Of a DNA stretch of 64,000 nucleotides, positions 59,201-64,000 are shown piece by piece. Numbering within the stretch: the first letter of the stretch is position 1; each line of letters starts with the position of its first letter. The notes under the pieces were generated by a model. That model ran no database searches and was not told where the DNA came from. It worked only from the letters and a program-made list of their open reading frames with translations. The position numbers were made by a program, and so were the translations under genes. The stretch is from Antitrichia curtipendula. Its lineage: Eukaryota; Streptophyta; Bryopsida; Hypnales; Leucodontaceae. Location of the stretch: assembly GCA_951230915.1 (NCBI GenBank), contig OX579635.1, forward strand, positions 6,510,001 through 6,574,000, in the 5' to 3' direction.

Positions 59201-60570
59201 TTATATTTTGAGTTTGTTCACTAACCATTTGCGTATTTTTGGGGTTTTCTTTGGGAAATTAGAATCATTGTATACTAACCATTTTGTATTGAGCTCCTTG
59301 AGTAAGATTTTACAAATTATTCCCCTTAAGCCTTGACATACAAAATACATGGTCCAAGTTGTGATATTTAGTGTCATTTGAAAAATATTAATTGTAATAG
59401 TCTCTCAAAGTTTTGGTTATTAGCTAGTCTTTTTAATTTGATATTAGTATTTGTCACTAATCCCTCCGTACAACAAAGCAATCACCCCATATGTCATGAT
59501 TTAGGAAAAATCTAATTTTTAGTTTTATTGTTTCCAATGGCAAAACCTTGCTCTTACAATTAATTTTCAAGTATTTTCTTTTGTGTGATTTTTCTCTATT
59601 GAAAACCAAAAACTTGACCAACATATATTTGTTTTTTGGACAAAAGACTAATCCCTATGCTTTTAAAAATCAATCAAGAATCAAACCTGTCATTCAAGAT
59701 AAGGCCCCTATACTTTCAAATTATGCATTTTAAAGTATTGTCTTTAGGTGTAAAAAAAAACCCCAACACTAGGGTTTTTTAGACTTTCATGTTATAATTG
59801 TATACATCTCATGTTACCAATATTTAAATTTTTGTATCACTTTTAGGTTCAAATGTAAGTATTCTATTTTGGACAACATTGATTGTGAATAAAAAGTATG
59901 CTTATACCATGCCCAATTTGGATGCTTCTATTAGAGTTCACCTTCTATGCATTTTAATGTAATTATAAACCAATATAGGAGTTGGAGTTGAAAGTGGTGA
60001 AAGTAAGGTTGAATAGTCACCATCCAAGTGAGACACATAGACACAGGTTCCTTCATTATTCCACCATGTAGGACATTCAATGAACCACAATAAAATCCAA
60101 ATGGACCAGAATAGTCCCTTCTAGGGCAACAATGGGAAGCTTTGACCACTTATAATGTGCACTTTTTTACTGAAAAATGAGTTGACTCAAATAAAAGTGA
60201 AAATCTCTCAAATTTGCCATTCTATTGCAACAAAAAATTGGTGAAACTGATTACTCTAAATATGCAGTGGCCAAAGGGTACAACAATGGGTATACATACC
60301 CTACAAACCTTAATTGCATGAGAGATATTCCTTGAAATGGTCATGTCATTTTTAAAGTGATTATCATCAAATCTTCATCCCGCACATCCATTTACAAAAA
60401 GCAATAGCAGCTCAAGAGTAGACTGTTAACCTTTCAACTGTCTAAGCGATCCGATATCGATCAACTCAATTGCATGGATGACCCAAATAAAAAACTAAAC
60501 CAACAAGCAGGGAAATTTCTGATAATTGATCAGAAATCACGAAGCAGGGAAATCTATAACGGAGTAACGT
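56291..60570. other. AT-rich spacer ending in the probable PRMT4 3' UTR
   Basis: No gene recognised up to about 60370. A perfect hairpin with 10-bp arms and a 3-base loop (CCTAAAAATA and complement) lies at 58088-58110. Bases 60370-60570 have genic composition and are probably the 3' UTR of the minus-strand PRMT4 gene. Confidence 0.45.
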
Positions 60571-63500
60571 TCATGAGGTCCAAAAGTTCTGCTGTTGAAA
60601 CTGTTGCGTAGGCTCAGGTACGTACTGTGGAATTTGTATCCCATTCTGTACTGAAAACGGTTGGCTTTGGAGAAGATCTTGGGTACATGCCTGATTGACA
60701 TCCCCACTTTCTGTGGAGAGAGGCTGCTGCATCATGACTGTTGAACCTTGCGGAGTAGGAAAGGCTTCAACCTACGTGGAAAGAATGTGTTCAAAAGTGG
60801 ACACAACAAAACACAACATGCAGTAGGTAATACACGAACTTCTTAGAACGTGTCACTGAAGCAGCAAAGAAGAGGGAACCTGCTGCGTTTGTTGTTCTTG
60901 TTGGGACCACGCATACGCAGGACTCTGAGTCATCCGATAATAGGGTTCTTTCAAATCTAGCTTTGCTGTAGACGTTTGAAGCACTCCAGCACGATTGGAG
61001 CCTGGCACCATAGAGGAGGCTGCATTTGTCCAACATCATAAACCGTAAGTGTCACAGTTCCAAGCTTTGAATAAGAATACGAATAAGAACACAAAATAAA
61101 TACTGAAATCTGCAAATGATCGTGGGCCAATACGTTACAGGTTCGGTTGAAGTTTACAGAACGAGAAACGATACACAAAGAGCACGACTGTCTACCAAAT
61201 CTGAAACGTACCCGACATACTAAGGTGAATCGTATAGCTTTGAGAACTATGTGCAATCAAATGAAGGCGACCAGTAATGGGTTGGCCAGCCAGCACATAA
61301 AGTGGTTGTGAAAGCACACATCGAATCTGGTACCAATGCGTGGTGGGAGACCCAGGAGCCGTAGTAAGCCAGCTCTGGACAGTGCTGTTAACAGATAGAA
61401 AGAACAGATTACGCTCAAAACCAGTACAACTCTCAATGAGACTAAAATGCACGCCACAACTAGTAGACAAGTTCTCTTGTTTTCATAGACAAGGTTTCCA
61501 TGGACAATGAAGAAGTATTGAGGCTTCTTCATATGAACTAAAAATTGAGATGTGCTAACTGATTTTTGTTAAGTAACTGAAAGATCCTAGTTCAATGATA
61601 TCTGGGCCATTAGATCATTACGCAAAGAAATATCGAGACGATCAACATTGAGAGAAGTCTTACCTGCCATCAAATAGAACATCAAACCAGCATGCCAAAC
61701 CATGAACACGTGCAGCAATTGCTGACTTGAACTCTAGAGGAACATCAATTTCGTACAGATCCTCCTCCTGTCAGATACCATCATGTGTGTCAGTGATATA
61801 TCCCCAATCGATCTACAAATGGTTGTCAATGAGAGAGAAGTATACGTTTTGATTGACCCTCAATCAGCAAGTAAAAGTATATGCCCCACAACATTCATAT
61901 ACGGAGTTTAGCTTGGTTGAGAATGCAGAGGGCTTCTCGTCTCTTTTATTCAAGAGCATAACAATGCAATAAGGCACAAAACAAACTACTGGTCCAGGAA
62001 GTCCAACAATGCAGAAAAGAAAGAAGATGTAAGGTACCTGGGCAGTTAGAAAGTCAATATCGTGGATTATAGGTTGTGCTATCAGTAATCTTGGATCAAA
62101 TGCATCTACCACAGGCTGCACCAACACATGATATATCAGAAATATGTACCAGAGAATATCACAGCAGAAACATACACATTCCTGATTATCTTCAGAACGT
62201 ACCATCAGACTTTACTAGCCCAGGTCTTGTGATAATCCTGGAACAAAGCAGAAAAAGGAGGAGATGGTGAGAAATGGTAGACAAAACAATTACGTATACT
62301 GTCTCAGACACATAAAAGACTTGTGTCTCGACTCTATGGATGCTCCATATGTATGCACCTGCGAGAAATACCCTTGGAAGGCAGTGTCACGCAAGGGGGT
62401 GAGATCCACCCCATAATAGCCCTGTTGCTGCCAGAACAACGCCTGCAATGACAACAAATTGGTCCACCTAGGTAAAAACCACATGAAGCTAAAGTGGAAC
62501 TTCAGTACAGAGATTTCAAAGAGTTACTAAAGATATTATCAACATGTCACAAACTCAAAACCAACCTCCACCAAAAATAATGTTGGCAACTCGATGCCTT
62601 CTCACAATATTTTCATTTTTACTAACAAATGCACCTATCTCTTTTGCTAGCCCATGCAACAATCTTCAACTGCTAATGTTCAATCCTGCACCTTCGGTGA
62701 AACTACCCAACTGCCTCCTAGTTCATTGCAGCTCCTACAGTTTCGATAATTACCAAACGAGCTTTAAAATTTTGATAAAATATTCCCACGCTCATCTATT
62801 AGCCTCATAACTGACAATAAATCCATGAACCTTGCAGAACTCAACAGGCCACAACCCAGAATCCAGAATAGAGACCTTGTTTGCAATTTCACCATACAAA
62901 TATTCGTCGCTGAAAGGAGCCATGTGTATCCTGCAAGCAATACCAAGAAAACAACATAATGAGATTAAAAAAAGTCTGTCCAAGTTTAGCATCGAAACGA
63001 AACTCATAGAAGTCCACGATGACTTGCAATTCCATGAGCATCAACAGAATCAATCTAGTTCCGCCAACGTTGTACAATGTTAAGAAATCAGCACTCACCT
63101 TCCTCTGGAGGGGAACATTTTACCATTTGGCACTAGGAATCGATCACGAGCAATAATGTACGATTCTAACATCCGCTCATTCACCAACAATGTCCCTGCA
63201 CAAAGACATCCAAAGACACCATCACTACAATAGCATAAACGTTGAATGCAAACTCATATTCGATCGTTTGGACGTCCGACCCTCGCCTAGGGTTTCTATG
63301 AAGCTATGACAAACACACGAGTTTCCCACAACCAGAGAGCTATATTCTGTTCAACTAAACAGAAAACTAAGATTCGCATAATACTGGCTCGTAAATAAGC
63401 AAATAGTACACGACGCGCAGAAGACAAAATCAAGTATGTATATTTGTGCACTTGACTGCAGCTTATGTCACCTAAATTGAGCTTCAACTTTTAATGAAAC

Positions 63501-63771
63501 CCTCCAATCTCTCTAACCAAAAGTAAATGATCCCAAAATGAAAACGTAGCAGGTTAAAAACACGGAGAAAATTCATCCTAACAAAAACTCCGCTAACGTT
63601 CCACGAACGAATCCTACAGGGGTCCAACTTTTCTTAATGGTACCATTCTTCACTTGAGAGTAAAATTTGCTTAAAGCAAACCACCATGGCTAAGCTCTCA
63701 CCCATAGGCTCTGAAATTAGAATGTCTGCTTTCTCTGGCAGCTCAACCTCCTCAACTTTGCCATGAATGAC
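60571..63771 (-). CDS. PRMT4: Type I protein arginine methyltransferase PRMT4/CARM1, C-terminal part
   Basis: Transfers methyl groups from S-adenosylmethionine to arginines of histone H3 and other nuclear proteins. Nine exons seen, all GT-AG and phase-consistent: 63702-63771, 63099-63195, 62876-62930, 62359-62442, 62038-62115, 61664-61767, 61212-61384, 60880-61019, 60571-60771. The visible protein starts VIHGKVEEVELPEKADILIS, then the double-E loop (SEPMG...NERMLESY), NGKMFPSRGRIHMAPFSDE, the dimerisation-arm region, DVLFDGS, and the THW loop (APGSPTTHWYQIRC). The plant-type block VLQTSTAKLDLKEPYYRM is followed by a Gln-rich tail ending in QQNFWTS. The exons for the S-adenosylmethionine-binding motifs lie beyond base 64000, so the gene is cut by the window edge, not broken. 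Identification by family blocks is secure. Confidence 0.94.
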
Positions 63772-64000
63772 CTGCAAGAAGATCATGCCTCTCAACCCTA
63801 CCACACTAGATACAGTTTATTTTACAAATAAAGTCTTTCATGAAATACTACTAAGCTAAATTCCACACCCACCAATCAAGAAAAATGGTAACACAATTGA
63901 CAAAAACATAAAAGTTCTCACTGTCTCGCAGTTTCCAAAGCATGGAGAGCGCCAAAATCTCTCTAGCCATAGGCATTTGCTACAATGGAAGCACTTAAGG
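63772..64000 (-). other. PRMT4 intron, continuing past the window edge
   Basis: The acceptor CTTGCAG at 63772-63778 ends this intron. No segment here encodes the expected preceding PRMT4 block in any phase, so the whole stretch is read as intron. Confidence 0.6.

Noticed and set aside
1..64000. CRISPR arrays, operons, ribosome binding sites, prokaryotic terminators
   Set aside because: Spliced genes and plant transposons show this is eukaryotic nuclear DNA; tandem repeats here lack CRISPR repeat-spacer structure.

Overview
This is a window of nuclear DNA from a land plant. The evidence is spliced genes with GT-AG introns (one GC-AG), a GPI-anchored phytocyanin (a plant-only family), TTTAGGG telomere-type repeats in early introns, and plant-type transposons (CACTA with ends CACTACAAGAAAA, hAT, Harbinger-like and Stowaway-like elements). 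Protein divergence and the very AT-rich, MITE-filled spacers make me lean towards a seedless plant (lycophyte, fern or bryophyte), but the sequence does not settle this.

Four genes can be reconstructed exon by exon. NOP58, the box C/D snoRNP core protein, is on the minus strand at 23071-25932 with 8 exons and 563 aa. INTS9, the non-catalytic MBL/beta-CASP Integrator subunit, is on the plus strand at 32290-36785 with 10 exons and 802 aa. A phytocyanin with signal peptide and GPI tail is on the minus strand at 40009-41798 with 4 exons and 198 aa. The C-terminal part of PRMT4/CARM1 is on the minus strand at 60571-63771; its 5' exons lie beyond the window. A fifth coding body, a ZNF862-like hAT transposase at 47134-49425 (minus), stays in one frame for 764 codons but carries three in-frame stops. 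A possible plastid-targeted first exon lies at 46187. NOP58 and INTS9 both act in nuclear small-RNA biogenesis and both carry three tandem TTTAGGG units in an intron near their 5' end.

The rest is AT-rich spacer built largely from small transposons, several with both ends and target duplications visible. The commonest class has ends beginning CCC(T) or TCC and is flanked on both sides by TTAA: 232 bp x2, 221 bp x2, 363 bp, and a larger family of 0.9-1.7 kb that nests into itself between 6.4 and 11.1 kb. One nested copy can be compared with an unoccupied TTAA site in a sibling copy inside the same window. TTAA duplication is the hallmark of piggyBac, which is little known from land plants; this is the most unusual signal here.

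Other elements are a 2.59-kb non-autonomous CACTA element (18723-21310, duplication GAA) with a palindromic subterminal array; a hAT MITE family (37717-38004 and 45519-45814) with perfect 8-bp duplications; Harbinger-like elements at 4251-5521 (TTA) and 9867-10624 (TAA), the first containing a 586-bp fold-back; three Stowaway-like elements; and a 70-bp perfect inverted repeat at 15284-15479. Layout: 0-22.8 kb transposon-rich spacer; 23-26 kb NOP58; 26-31.7 kb spacer; 31.7-37 kb INTS9; 37-39.5 kb MITEs; 39.6-43.4 kb phytocyanin and upstream region; 43.5-51 kb MITEs and dead hAT; 51-60.4 kb spacer; 60.5-64 kb PRMT4.
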